From assembly GCA_002898215.1 (NCBI GenBank), contig BEIF01000001.1, positions 1,339,602 to 1,403,601 of the forward strand: a DNA stretch of 64,000 nucleotides, in the 5' to 3' direction. Below are positions 11,479 through 19,949 of this stretch, piece after piece; the stretch's first letter is position 1; every line of letters begins with the position of its first letter. Both the position numbers and the translations under genes were made by a program. This DNA is from a bacterium HR29 (GTDB taxonomy: Bacteria > Chloroflexota > Dehalococcoidia > Tepidiformales > Tepidiformaceae). The notes beneath the pieces were generated by a model, which was not told where the DNA came from, searched no databases, and saw only the letters and a program-made list of their open reading frames with translations.

Positions 11479-11700
11479 TCAGGCCCCGCCGAAGCGCCGG
11501 AGAAAATCGAGCAGCATGCGAATTCCCCCGACGAGGGCTACAGCGAGGCCGAAGATGGCACCCAACAGGGTGAAGAGCGGCGAGAGACCGGTGGCATCGT
11601 CGGCCCAACGGCCGAGCGCAACCCCGAGGATGATGCAGGTGGCGAAGTACCACCCGATGCCGAGTAGATAGGCAGCGGGTACGGCCCAGCTGCCCACCAT
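11479..11700 (-). CDS. atpI: AtpI-like small membrane protein (AtpZ/AtpI family)
   Basis: The 73-residue protein has two hydrophobic helices (about 7-29 and 42-65) joined by RWADDATGLSP, with the arrangement of AtpI/AtpZ proteins that open many atp operons. Members are implicated in c-ring assembly or Mg2+/Ca2+ handling. It is the first gene of the operon and lies 13 bases before atpB. The ATG at 11700 directly abuts GAGGAGGG, so the GTG codon immediately after it, at 11697, may be the true initiator. Confidence 0.85.
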   Translation of the reverse strand: MVGSWAVPAAYLLGIGWYFATCIILGVALGRWADDATGLSPLFTLLGAIFGLAVALVGGIRMLLDFLRRFGGA

Positions 11701-11737
11701 CCCTCCTCGGGGCGCCCCCGAACCTCAAGCCTCGCGC

Positions 11738-11767
11738 ATGATACGGGGATTGTGAAGCAATGCGCAA
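11738..11767 (-). promoter_or_regulatory. Promoter of the atp-murA-mreB operon
   Basis: On the minus strand, TTGCGC (positions 11762-11767) and TATCAT (11738-11743) form -35 and -10 elements with an 18-base spacer. The predicted start is near 11731, about 30 bases before atpI. No other plausible promoter is seen between the nuclease-family gene (ends 11783) and atpI. Confidence 0.6.
11750..11767. promoter_or_regulatory. Rex operator (ROP-like) over the atp promoter
   Basis: The 18 bases read TTGTGAAGCAATGCGCAA on the plus strand. They match the Rex consensus TTGTGAA-N4-TTCACAA at all 7 positions of the left half and 5 of 7 of the right half. The site covers the -35 hexamer and most of the spacer of the atp promoter, the ideal place for a repressor. 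Rex is encoded at the far end of the same locus. Rex control of an atp operon is known from Streptomyces; for this organism it is inference. Confidence 0.65.
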
Positions 11768-11782
11768 GCCGGGCAAGGGGCG

Positions 11783-12340
11783 TCAGGACTTCCGCCGCTC
11801 GTCGAAATCGTCGAGGTCGAGGCCTTCGATGAACTCCTTGAACGCGCCGAGCTTCTCCAGCTCCTGCGGGTCGACGGGCTTCGTCCGCTCCGGCGTGACT
11901 GGCTCGCTCGCTGCCTGAGCCGGTTCGGTCTCCGGCTCCTCATCCAGCGTGACGCCCGCCTGATCGAGCACCGACTCCTCGGCGAAGATCGGCACCTCGG
12001 CCCGGACAGCCAAGGCGATGGCGTCCGAGGGCCGAGAGTCGATCTCGAGCGTGCGGCCGTTGAACTCCAACACGATGCGCGCGTAGAAGGTGTCGTTTGC
12101 AAGGTCGTTCACCACGATGTAGACGACGCGCGCACCAAGCTCGTCGAGAATGTTGCGCAGCAAATCGTGGGTGAGCGGGCGGGCCACCGCAACATCCTGC
12201 AGGCGCACGGCAATCGCGTCCGCCTCGGCCGGACCGATCCAGATGGGCAGATACCGGTCGGTCCCCTTTTCGCGCAGGATGACGACCCGCTGGTAATTGG
12301 TCAGGCTCAGCCTGACGCTCTCGATCGTCATCTCCCTCAC
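11783..12340 (-). CDS. Bifunctional nuclease (BFN/DUF151) family protein
   Basis: The first 130 residues (VREMTIESVRLSLTNYQRVV, then LPIWIGPAEADAI and SRPSDAIALAVRAEVPIFA) match the BFN domain found in many bacteria and in plants, where a member showed RNase/DNase activity. The remainder is a Pro/Glu-rich linker and a short acidic helix ending GLDLDDFDERRKS, common in this family. The GTG at 12340 is preferred over the ATG three codons later because GGAGG lies 7 bases before it. The 185-residue gene stands alone upstream of the atp promoter. The physiological substrate is unknown. Confidence 0.88.
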   Translation of the reverse strand: MREMTIESVRLSLTNYQRVVILREKGTDRYLPIWIGPAEADAIAVRLQDVAVARPLTHDLLRNILDELGARVVYIVVNDLANDTFYARIVLEFNGRTLEIDSRPSDAIALAVRAEVPIFAEESVLDQAGVTLDEEPETEPAQAASEPVTPERTKPVDPQELEKLGAFKEFIEGLDLDDFDERRKS

Positions 12341-12458
12341 CGCGCACCCTCCAGTCCACGGTTCTCCGCGGAGGAGACTCCGAGGCGATCTTAGGCAGGC
12401 CGCGATCGGCGAGTCAATCGATTCTGCGGCATCCCGGCGTTCCGCTCCAGCGGGGCCG

Positions 12459-13793
12459 TCAATTCCTGCGGAAAGCGTTAGAGTGCCGATACGAGGACTC
12501 CGCCGACTGCCGCCGCGCGGCGCGCAGGTTGGCCACAGCGGCTGCCCCGGTAGCGGCGGCGAGCAGGGCGAGCACTCGCTCGACCCCCACCGCATCGGCC
12601 AGGGCGCCGAAGGCCAGCACGGGACCCGATGCCGCCACGGCAGCCATCGCACCCTGCGTGGCGAAGACGCGGCCCTGGAGGGAGATGGGCACGAGGTCGT
12701 TGAGCGCCGTTTGCCCGGCCACGGCGACCAGGGCATAGCAGAAACCGAACGGCACGACGAGGACCATGGCGAGGACGCCGCCGCCATCGAAGCGGCCCAC
12801 GTCGATGCTCCCAAGCCAGGAGAAGGGGCGGTATCCGGCAAGGAACTGCGCCAGGGGGTCGACGAACGCCAACAACCCGAGGAGCACCACGAAGCCGGCA
12901 AAGCCCGCCGTGCTGAGCGCGTAGTGCGGAACCCGGCGCGCCAACCACCCGGCCAAGCGCAGCCCCAGCGCAATCCCGATGGCCGCCGGGGAAAGGGCGA
13001 TGGCGCCCACCTCCACCGGTAGGCCGACCACATCCTCGATGTAGGTAGGGGCGAGCCCGGCTATCACCGTCATCGCGGTCGCGAGGAGCGTCAGCTCCAA
13101 CGCGGCCCGCATGACGCGGGGGTCGCGGCGCATTTGCCGCCAACCCACGCGCCACCAGGCATCCCGGACCTCGCCGCCGACCTCGCCTTGCGCACCCCTC
13201 TCCTGCCGCCCGATGGCGATCGCATAGCCGGCCGCAGCGACGAAGAGGGCCGCAGCCACGCCGAACAGCAGCCGGGGCTCGCCCAGAAGCCGGAGGGTGA
13301 GCGGAGCCAGGACGGCGAACCCCAGGATCTGTCCGAGACCGGTGACCGCATGACCGATGGCGTTCGCCCTCACGAGCCGGTCGCGGGCGACGATTGTGGG
13401 AAGAATCGCCGCCTCCGCCGACGAGGCGAGTTGGGTGGCGGAGGCCATTACCAGGGCCACGACGAAGTACATCCACAGCGCCGGCTCCTGGAGGGCGAGA
13501 GCGCCGCACACCGCGGCACGCACGAGATTGCCGGTGACGATGAGTAGCCGTTTCGGGAAGCGGTCCGCCGCGACCCCTGCCGCCAAGCCTACGAGCGTCG
13601 AAGGGATGACGAGAGTGAGCACGAGCAGGCTGCTCATGAACGCTCGGCCCGTCACATCGACGATGAGGAGGACGAGCCCGAAGTTCACCGCGTTGTTCGC
13701 CACGCGCGAAGCGAGGCGCTCGATGGTGAGCATGCGGAAGGGGTGCTCCTGGAGGAGTGGGGGCTGGCCCGCAACCGGGACGCTCCCCGCCAT
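12459..13793 (-). CDS. MFS transporter (EntS/exporter-like, 12 TM)
   Basis: The 444-residue protein has about 12 hydrophobic helices and the MFS loop motif GVAADRFPKRLLI between helices 2 and 3. Layout and the SRVANNAVNFGLVLLIVDVT start resemble the MFS_3/EntS group of drug or siderophore exporters. Substrate cannot be predicted. It starts three bases after the DUF951 gene, so the two are cotranscribed. A later ATG at residue 21 (MLTIERLASRV) is an alternative start. A second, unrelated-looking MFS exporter lies at 51128-52390. Confidence 0.85.
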   Translation of the reverse strand: MAGSVPVAGQPPLLQEHPFRMLTIERLASRVANNAVNFGLVLLIVDVTGRAFMSSLLVLTLVIPSTLVGLAAGVAADRFPKRLLIVTGNLVRAAVCGALALQEPALWMYFVVALVMASATQLASSAEAAILPTIVARDRLVRANAIGHAVTGLGQILGFAVLAPLTLRLLGEPRLLFGVAAALFVAAAGYAIAIGRQERGAQGEVGGEVRDAWWRVGWRQMRRDPRVMRAALELTLLATAMTVIAGLAPTYIEDVVGLPVEVGAIALSPAAIGIALGLRLAGWLARRVPHYALSTAGFAGFVVLLGLLAFVDPLAQFLAGYRPFSWLGSIDVGRFDGGGVLAMVLVVPFGFCYALVAVAGQTALNDLVPISLQGRVFATQGAMAAVAASGPVLAFGALADAVGVERVLALLAAATGAAAVANLRAARRQSAESSYRHSNAFRRN

Positions 13794-13796
13794 GCT

Positions 13797-13997
13797 TCAG
13801 CGCTCGCCGGGGCTCACGAGACGCTCCGCCCGGGAATCGAATCGACGCCGCTCGAGCATCACCCTCCGCCCGCAGCGGAGGCATTCGATGCCGACGTCGG
13901 CGCCAACGCGGAAGACACGCCACTCCCAACCGCCGCAAGGATGCCGCCGCTTCATGCGGAACACGTCGCCCACCGATACATCGGGGAACCGGAGCAT
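13797..13997 (-). CDS. DUF951 family small protein
   Basis: The 66-residue product is a clear DUF951 protein: VSVGDVFRMKRRHPCGGWEW, then VGADVGIECLRCGRRVML and a basic tail. The conserved HPCGG and CLRCG cysteines could bind a metal. The function of the family is not established; in other genomes it often sits near ychF, parB or mechanosensitive channel genes. The ATG at 13997 has TACGAT nine bases upstream and no Shine-Dalgarno sequence, suggesting a leaderless or near-leaderless mRNA. Confidence 0.88.
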   Translation of the reverse strand: MLRFPDVSVGDVFRMKRRHPCGGWEWRVFRVGADVGIECLRCGRRVMLERRRFDSRAERLVSPGER

Positions 13998-14004
13998 GCG
14001 CGGG

Positions 14005-14796
14005 CTATCGTACCGCAGCCGCAATCCGGTCGCGGAGCCTGCGCGCCGCCTCAGCGGCGCGGTCAGGGCTGGCGGGCTGACCGTCCGGGTACAGGATGCT
14101 CCGGCTCGCATTGAAGACGATGGAGCCAGGGGTGACACCGGCTGCGGCGACCACGGCCTCGATGTCTCCGCCCTGGGCGCCGACGCCCGGGACGAGAAAG
14201 CTCGCGCCGGGCGCGAGCCGCCGGACCGCGGCGACCTCCTCGCTCCTGGCCGTCGCCCCGACCACCAGGCCCAGCCGCTCCGGCCGGCTTCCCACGAGCC
14301 GAGCGACGTGTTCGAAGACGCGCAACCCCGAGGCGAGGCGCTCCGACTGCAAGTCGGCCGCGCCCGCGGCCGACGTGCGGCAGAGGACGTACACCCCGCG
14401 GTCGGCGTATTCCAAGAAGGGCTCGATCCCCTCGAAGCCGAGATACGGGTTGGCCGTCACCGCGTCGAATCCCCAGACCTCGAAGGCCGCCCGAGCGTAG
14501 GCGCGGGAGGTGGAGCCGATATCCCCCCGCTTCATGTCCCCGATGACCGGGATGCCGGAAGGAACGGCAGCCAACACCCGCTCGAGGGCGAGCAGCCCGG
14601 GGATCCCGTGGGCCTCGAAGAACGCAAGGTTGGGCTTGAAGCAGGCAGCGTACGGGGCCGTCGCTTCGACGATGGGGATGAGGAAGCCGGGCAACTCTTC
14701 CGGCGCGTGGCGTTCGGGCTGTGGGTCGAGACCGACGCACAGGTAGGAGCCGGTCTCACGCGTGCGCTCCGCGAGCCGGTCGAAGTAGTGGGTCAT
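14005..14796 (-). CDS. pyrF: Orotidine 5'-phosphate decarboxylase, type 2
   Basis: The 263-residue enzyme makes UMP from OMP in pyrimidine synthesis. It has YLCVGLDPQPERH at the N terminus, FKPNLAFFEAHG, and the catalytic GDMKRGDIGSTSRAYA with the Asp-x-Lys-x-x-Asp triad. This spacing and the length are of the type 2 group found in actinobacteria, myxobacteria and Chloroflexota. Its ATG overlaps the murI stop by four bases, so translation is coupled. No other pyr genes are nearby. Confidence 0.94.
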   Translation of the reverse strand: MTHYFDRLAERTRETGSYLCVGLDPQPERHAPEELPGFLIPIVEATAPYAACFKPNLAFFEAHGIPGLLALERVLAAVPSGIPVIGDMKRGDIGSTSRAYARAAFEVWGFDAVTANPYLGFEGIEPFLEYADRGVYVLCRTSAAGAADLQSERLASGLRVFEHVARLVGSRPERLGLVVGATARSEEVAAVRRLAPGASFLVPGVGAQGGDIEAVVAAAGVTPGSIVFNASRSILYPDGQPASPDRAAEAARRLRDRIAAAVR

Positions 14797-15584
14797 GCCG
14801 TGGTCTCCGCGTGCGCAGCGAAGAGTTCGGGAACGAGTGAGCGGGCAACGGTTTCGAAACGCGCTCGCGGCCCGGAGGCGATGAGCTCGAAGGTGGCCGG
14901 GCCAGCGCCATCGGGCGCCACCAGCCCCTCCTCCCGCAGCACGGCCAGCGCCCGCCTCGCAACGGCGTCGCTCGTGTCGACGACGGTGAGCTCCGGAAAA
15001 ATGGCCCGGATATCGGACATTAGGAAGTGGTAATGGGTGCATCCGAGGACCACCACGTCGGCTCCTGTGGCGACGTGGGGGCCGAGGAGCCGTTCCAACG
15101 CGACGCGGGCCTCTCGAGTCCCCACGCGCCCCTCCTCGACCAGCTCGGCGAGTCCGTGTCCTGCGACCGCGCGGACGTGGACGCCGGACCCGTACTCCTC
15201 CCGGACCCGCCGGAAGAGCTCGCCATCCAGCGTGTTCGGCGTGGCGAGGACCAGCACCACGCCGGAACGGGTATGCGCAGCGGCGGGCTTCACGCCCGGC
15301 ACCATGCCGACGATGGGCACCGGGAATGCCGCCCGCAGGTCGGAGAGCGCCGCGGCCGAAGCCGTATTGCAGGCAACCACCACCAGCTTCGCGCCCCGAG
15401 CGATGAGGGCGTGGAGAGCGGCGAATGCCCGCTTGCGAATCTCCGCCGCGGGGCGGCCACCGTAGGGAAACCAAGCCGTATCGGCGAAGTACAGGATCGG
15501 TTCGAGCGGAGCGTACGAGCGGAAGGCGCGGGCCACGCTCAGCCCGCCGACGCCCGAATCGAAGAACCCGACGGGCGGAACCAT
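14793..15584 (-). CDS. murI: Glutamate racemase MurI
   Basis: The 263-residue enzyme supplies D-glutamate for peptidoglycan. The N terminus GFFDSGVGGLS carries the catalytic-pocket Asp-Ser, and the two catalytic cysteines are in VVVACNTASAAA and VVLGCTHYHFL. It is the first gene of a murI-pyrF pair. The ATG at 15584 has TATCCT eight bases upstream and no Shine-Dalgarno sequence, so a leaderless transcript is likely. The promoter is divergent from the ComB-like gene. Confidence 0.94.
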   Translation of the reverse strand: MVPPVGFFDSGVGGLSVARAFRSYAPLEPILYFADTAWFPYGGRPAAEIRKRAFAALHALIARGAKLVVVACNTASAAALSDLRAAFPVPIVGMVPGVKPAAAHTRSGVVLVLATPNTLDGELFRRVREEYGSGVHVRAVAGHGLAELVEEGRVGTREARVALERLLGPHVATGADVVVLGCTHYHFLMSDIRAIFPELTVVDTSDAVARRALAVLREEGLVAPDGAGPATFELIASGPRARFETVARSLVPELFAAHAETTA

Positions 15585-15592
15585 CGCGTCCG

Positions 15593-15625
15593 AGGATAGC
15601 ACCGGGGCCCCGCTCAGCCGATACT
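15593..15625. promoter_or_regulatory. Back-to-back leaderless -10 elements for murI and the ComB-like gene
   Basis: TATCCT on the minus strand (15593-15598) lies 8 bases before the murI ATG. GATACT on the plus strand (15620-15625) lies 7 bases before the ATG at 15633. Both distances place the transcription start at or within a base or two of the start codon. The 48-base region between the genes holds nothing else. Confidence 0.5.
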
Positions 15626-15632
15626 GGCGGAG

Positions 15633-16352
15633 ATGGTCGCCCTCCGACACCTCGACGTCGCCCTCCTCCCGGCCGAGGCCGCCTCGATGGACGCCGAGTG
15701 CTATCTCGTGATCGATGTCCTGCGGGCAACGACGACCATCGCCGTGCTGCTCGCGCGGGGAGCGGCCGAAGTGCGCGTCGTCGGTAGTCTTGCCGAGGCT
15801 CGGCAGTTCGGGGGCGACGTCCTGCGTGCCGGCGAGGAGCGCGGCTTCCGGCCCGAAGGGTTCGACCTCGGGAATTCTCCCACGGAAGCGGCCACCGCCG
15901 CCGTGGAAGGAAGGCGCATCGTCATGGCGACGACGAACGGGACGAACGCGCTGCTGGCGGCCGCCGGTCGGGGGGCGGTGTTCGCCGCATCGCTCGTAAA
16001 CCTCTCCGCTGCCGCAGCAGCCGCCGCACAATACCGCCGCGCGGCGATCCTCTGTGCGGGAACCCACCGCGGCACCAGGTTCGCGCTGGAGGATTTCGCC
16101 GTCGCGGGGCTGCTGACGGCAACGCTCGCGCGAAGCGCCCCGAATCTGGAGCTAGGAGACGGTGCGAGGCTCGCCCTGGCCTGCGGCCGGACCCCCGAGG
16201 CCTCGGGGATGGTACGCGCGGCAGCCCACGCCCGGTACCTGGCCTCCGTCGGGTTCGGAGCGGACATCGAAGCTGCGCTCCAACTCGACTCGTGGCCGGT
16301 GGTACCCCACGTCGCCGCCTCGGGCGAGGGGTGGGCCGCTCTCCGGTGCTGA
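15633..16352 (+). CDS. comB: 2-phosphosulfolactate phosphatase (ComB) family protein
   Basis: The 239-residue protein carries the ComB signatures VIDVLRATTTIAVLL, FDLGNSPTEA, MATTNGTNALLAA and LCAGTHRGTRFALEDFAVAG. ComB releases phosphate from 2-phosphosulfolactate in coenzyme M synthesis in methanogens, but homologues occur in many bacteria that make no coenzyme M, where sulfolactate-related or other roles are assumed. No comA, comC or comDE homologue is seen here, so the physiological role is open. The gene is divergent from murI. Confidence 0.88.
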   Translation: MVALRHLDVALLPAEAASMDAECYLVIDVLRATTTIAVLLARGAAEVRVVGSLAEARQFGGDVLRAGEERGFRPEGFDLGNSPTEAATAAVEGRRIVMATTNGTNALLAAAGRGAVFAASLVNLSAAAAAAAQYRRAAILCAGTHRGTRFALEDFAVAGLLTATLARSAPNLELGDGARLALACGRTPEASGMVRAAAHARYLASVGFGADIEAALQLDSWPVVPHVAASGEGWAALRC

Positions 16353-16359
16353 TGGGCCG

Positions 16360-17694
16360 CTAGAGGCGGCGCTCGGCAGCGCGCCACTCCTCCTCGAGAC
16401 GACGAACAGCCGCTGGGTCCGGAGGGCGTCCCGCGTACCGGAACGCTTCAAGGGCGTCCGTGATGCGGTCGGTTACGGGGTCCCCGATCGCCGCCCGGAG
16501 GGGAAGGCGCAGCTCGGCGGGCGTACTGCCGGGCGATCGGACGACACCCCGCCGGGATGCCGCTTCCACGGCGCGCAGATAGAGGGCAGCGACCGGGTGG
16601 AGGGGGCGCCCGTGTCGCCGCTCGGGCCAGCGAGCGAGGCGGCGGAGCATTCCCCTCAGGTCGTCGCCCGGGCCGCCGGCCCGCTCCACATCTGCCCGTG
16701 GCGGTTCGGCGCTCGCGAAACGGTGCCAGAAGCGGAAAGCGGCCAGGGCCAAGATGGCGAAGAGCGCCAGGAGGAGCATGAGGATGGAAGCGCGGCCGAG
16801 GTAGGCGAGCACCCGCCAGGCCCCGCCGGGTTCGCCACCCGGTTCACCTTCGCCCAAAAGCCCGCGGGCAAGTTCGTGCGGGGGCTGGAGCTCAGGGTTG
16901 TCGGGGCGGAGGACGGCCATGAGGCGCTCGACGACCCAGACGACCGGCGTCAGGGTCCAGGTGAGCACGAAGAGGGCGCCGTCGAACAGCGCGGTGCCGA
17001 GTGCCGGTGCCGCCACAGCGTAGAGGACGCCGAAGAGCAGCACGGCCGCCGCCACCGCTCCGAGGGCGATGGCGAGAAGGGCCGCGGCGAAGGAGCCCGC
17101 CCGTAGGTCGCCGAAGGTCGTCCCGCTGCGCGCGAGTTGGGCAAGGATGAGCGCCAGCGCGCCGGCAGCCACGCTGGCGAAGGCAGCCGCAGCCACCGCT
17201 TCGGCCCGTTCTGACGCGGCGCCGAACACCGCCGCCAGCGCGGCAGCGGCCATCGCTGGCGCCCCCGTACGCGCGAACGATTCCAGGTCGACCTCGCTCA
17301 CGCCACGGTGGACGGCACGCGCCCACAGCGGGAGCACGAGCAGCGCGGCGATGAAGGCATCGGCGCCGCGCTCCGCGACCTCGTCGGCATCGGCGAGGAA
17401 CTCCCCGACCCAGGCCAGGTTCCAGAGGGCGAGATCGCCGGCGTAGACGAACCGAAGCGACCCGTACAGCACGGCGTAGCCCGCAAGGCCCGCGACCGCG
17501 AACCGGACCCTCCGCGGGAGCTCGAAGCGCGAAAGGGCGCTGCCCGCCCCGAACCCCGCAAGGGCAACGGCGATGAACGCGGGCAGCGGCATCACCTGCC
17601 GTCCTTCGTGGTAGCCGGAGCCGATCCATTGGGCAACGGCGCTCGCGAGCAGCGCTTCGGCCAGCAGAGCGGCGAGAACTGCCAGCGCGGTCAT
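16360..17694 (-). CDS. DUF4129 membrane protein of a MoxR-DUF58 module
   Basis: The 444-residue protein has about nine to ten hydrophobic helices in its first 370 residues and a cytoplasmic C-terminal DUF4129 domain (ALYLRAVEAASRRGVV...STPAELRLP...FRYAGRPPD). DUF4129 usually follows a transglutaminase-like domain (TgpA); here no transglutaminase domain or Cys-His-Asp triad is visible. Its ATG overlaps the DUF58 stop by four bases, giving a tight MoxR-DUF58-DUF4129 operon. Such operons are linked to chaperone-like maturation of cell-surface or metal-binding proteins, but the target here is unknown. Confidence 0.8.
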   Translation of the reverse strand: MTALAVLAALLAEALLASAVAQWIGSGYHEGRQVMPLPAFIAVALAGFGAGSALSRFELPRRVRFAVAGLAGYAVLYGSLRFVYAGDLALWNLAWVGEFLADADEVAERGADAFIAALLVLPLWARAVHRGVSEVDLESFARTGAPAMAAAALAAVFGAASERAEAVAAAAFASVAAGALALILAQLARSGTTFGDLRAGSFAAALLAIALGAVAAAVLLFGVLYAVAAPALGTALFDGALFVLTWTLTPVVWVVERLMAVLRPDNPELQPPHELARGLLGEGEPGGEPGGAWRVLAYLGRASILMLLLALFAILALAAFRFWHRFASAEPPRADVERAGGPGDDLRGMLRRLARWPERRHGRPLHPVAALYLRAVEAASRRGVVRSPGSTPAELRLPLRAAIGDPVTDRITDALEAFRYAGRPPDPAAVRRLEEEWRAAERRL

Positions 17695-18896
17695 GGCGCC
17701 GCCTCCGCCACTCCAGCGAGCCGCAGCACCCGGTAGACGGGCACCGGCCCCAGTGAAGCCGGGTCGGCACGTTCGGAGGTGAGCACCGCGGCGGTGCCGT
17801 AGCCCTGAGCATGGAGCCGCACCACCTCGGCGGCGAGCTCTTCGGGAACGAGGCTCGCCACCAGCACGACGGTCGCGCCGAGGGGCCAGCGGCCGCTCTC
17901 CTTGCGAATCACCGAGGCGAGCTCCTGAAGGGTGAGCGGCTGCACCATAGCCAGCGCCTCGAGGATGCGGACAAGCTGGTCGCGGCTGGCCGACGGCGGC
18001 AGCCTGAGGGGCCGGTCGGCGTCGGGGAGGGAGCCGTTGGCGAGAAGGCCGACGGGGTGACGGTGCTCGTGGGCCCATGCCGCGATCGAGGCCGCCACGG
18101 TAACCGTCCGCTCCAGGTCGTCGGCCAAATACCCCTCCCACGAATGGGGGAGTGTGTCGACGTTGAGGAGTAGGTAGAGGTGCCGAGCTGCCGACGGTTC
18201 GTACACGCGGGAGGCGAGCTCGCCCAGCCGAGCGGTAGCCTTCCAGTCGATGCGGCGCAGCGGGTCGCCGGGGCGGTATTCGCGCAGCCCCTTGATGCGC
18301 AGCGGGTCCTCGAAGAGCTGCGCCCGGCCCTTGGCGTCGCCGAACGGCCTGTCGGCGGGGAGCCCGAGCTCGGGAAGGGAGACGATACGCGGGTAGACGA
18401 CCAAGCGCTCCATCGAGGGGACGGGGAGCGTCTGCGGCTCCAGCCCGAGGATGTCCGAAGATTTCACCGTAGCGGGGCCAATCTGGTGGTACCCACGGGA
18501 GTTGCTCCCGAGGCGGAACTGCCAGCGAGCGCGTGCGTACCACCCGAGGGTTCCGCTCTTCCGGAGGAAGCTGAACCCAGGGGCCGCGGCCGCGGAAAGA
18601 CGCTCACCTTCGACACGGAGCGGGTCGGCGAGCGCGACCTGCCATTCGAACCAGGGCAGCGGAAGCAGCTTCCGGTTCTCGAGCTCCACGGTGAGGGTGG
18701 TCTGCTCGCCCGGGAAGAGTCGACGATCGGCGAGCGAAACCCGGAAGCGCGTGCCGGCGAAGAGCTCCCGGTGCCAGAGAGCGGCCGCCAGCCCGAGGAA
18801 GGTGAGGAGAAAGCCCAACCCCGAAACCAAGGGCAGTTCGGCGACCAAGCCGAGGAGCACGGCGAACGGTCCGAGGAGCAGGAGGACGGCGCGCAT
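17691..18896 (-). CDS. DUF58 domain protein
   Basis: The 401-residue protein has two membrane helices at the N terminus (about 3-42). A beta-rich domain follows (LFPGEQTTLTVELENRKLLPLPWFEWQ), then a von Willebrand A-like DUF58 domain whose signature here is REYRPGDPLRRIDWKATARLGELASRVYEP. DUF58 proteins are partners of MoxR AAA+ ATPases. It starts three bases downstream of the moxR-like gene, and its 3' end overlaps the DUF4129 gene by four bases. Confidence 0.9.
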   Translation of the reverse strand: MRAVLLLLGPFAVLLGLVAELPLVSGLGFLLTFLGLAAALWHRELFAGTRFRVSLADRRLFPGEQTTLTVELENRKLLPLPWFEWQVALADPLRVEGERLSAAAAPGFSFLRKSGTLGWYARARWQFRLGSNSRGYHQIGPATVKSSDILGLEPQTLPVPSMERLVVYPRIVSLPELGLPADRPFGDAKGRAQLFEDPLRIKGLREYRPGDPLRRIDWKATARLGELASRVYEPSAARHLYLLLNVDTLPHSWEGYLADDLERTVTVAASIAAWAHEHRHPVGLLANGSLPDADRPLRLPPSASRDQLVRILEALAMVQPLTLQELASVIRKESGRWPLGATVVLVASLVPEELAAEVVRLHAQGYGTAAVLTSERADPASLGPVPVYRVLRLAGVAEAAP

Positions 18897-18899
18897 CGC

Positions 18900-19883
18900 T
18901 CAGCCCTCGATGGGCACGGGCACCCGCTCCATGACCTCGCGGAGGACGTCCTCGGCGGTCCGGCCCCGAAGCCGGGCCTGACTCGAGAGGATGAGGCGGT
19001 GAGCGAGGACGTGTGGAGCCATCGCCTTCACGTCATCCGGAAGGACGTAATCCCGCCCCTCCAGCAAGGCATGGGCACGGGCAGCCCGGAAGAGGGCCAG
19101 GCTTGCCCGAGGGCTCGCGCCGAGCTCCAGGGCAGGCTCCTCCCGGGTCGCGCGGACGAGCCGGACGGCGTACCGCCGCACCTCCGGGTCGACGTAGAGG
19201 CGCTGGAGGGCGGTCGAGAAGGCAACGATCTCCTTAGCGGAGAGGACGGGGCTCAGCCCTTCCAGGGGGCTCGACGCTCCGTGCCGCTCGACCATCTCGT
19301 CTTCGGCCGCTTCGTCGGGGTAGCCGATGCGCAGGCGGAGGAAGAAGCGGTCGAGCTGCGCCTCGGGAAGGGGGAAGGTGCCCTCCAGCTCGATGGGGTT
19401 CTGCGTGGCGATGACGAGGAAGGGACGAGGGAGCACCGTGGTGACGCCCTCGACGGTGAGCTGGCGCTCCTCCATCGCTTCCAGCAGCGCCGATTGTGTT
19501 CGAGGAGTGGCCCGATTCAGCTCGTCGGCGAGCACGATGTTTGCCGCAATGGGCCCTTCGCGGAACCGGAACTCACCGGTCCGGGGGTCGTAGTAGTGCA
19601 CCCCGGTGATATCGGCGGGCATGAGGTCGGGCGTGAACTGGATGCGCCGGAAGGTACAGCCGAGCGACTGGGCGAGGGCCTTCGCCAGGGTGGTTTTCCC
19701 GATCCCCGGCACATCTTCGACGAGGACGTGGCCTTCGCAGAGCAGGGCGGCCAGGAGAAGGCGGATAACGCCGCTCTTGCCGACGACCACCCGTTCGACG
19801 TTCGTCTGGACCCGGTCGAGGGCGCCGCGAATTGCCGCCACCTCGGCGGATGCGAGCCGGTTGGTCGTCGGTGCGTCGGACAC
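18900..19883 (-). CDS. MoxR family AAA+ ATPase
   Basis: The 327-residue ATPase has the MoxR-type Walker A region GHVLVEDVPGIGKTTLAKALA, Walker B VLADELNRATPRTQSALLEAMEE and sensor 1 FLVIATQNPIE. The C-terminal lid helix region contains HVLAHRLIL. MoxR ATPases act as chaperones for protein complexes and metal insertion, with VWA/DUF58 partners. It heads the three-gene module. The GTG at 19883 has GAGGAA about 7 bases upstream; TACGAT 17 bases before it gives a very short leader. Confidence 0.93.
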   Translation of the reverse strand: MSDAPTTNRLASAEVAAIRGALDRVQTNVERVVVGKSGVIRLLLAALLCEGHVLVEDVPGIGKTTLAKALAQSLGCTFRRIQFTPDLMPADITGVHYYDPRTGEFRFREGPIAANIVLADELNRATPRTQSALLEAMEERQLTVEGVTTVLPRPFLVIATQNPIELEGTFPLPEAQLDRFFLRLRIGYPDEAAEDEMVERHGASSPLEGLSPVLSAKEIVAFSTALQRLYVDPEVRRYAVRLVRATREEPALELGASPRASLALFRAARAHALLEGRDYVLPDDVKAMAPHVLAHRLILSSQARLRGRTAEDVLREVMERVPVPIEG

Positions 19884-19949
19884 GAGCGTTCCTCGGCGCC
19901 ATCGTAGCGGCTCGGCACAGCGCCGAACACCGGCGGGGCTCGGCTCGGT

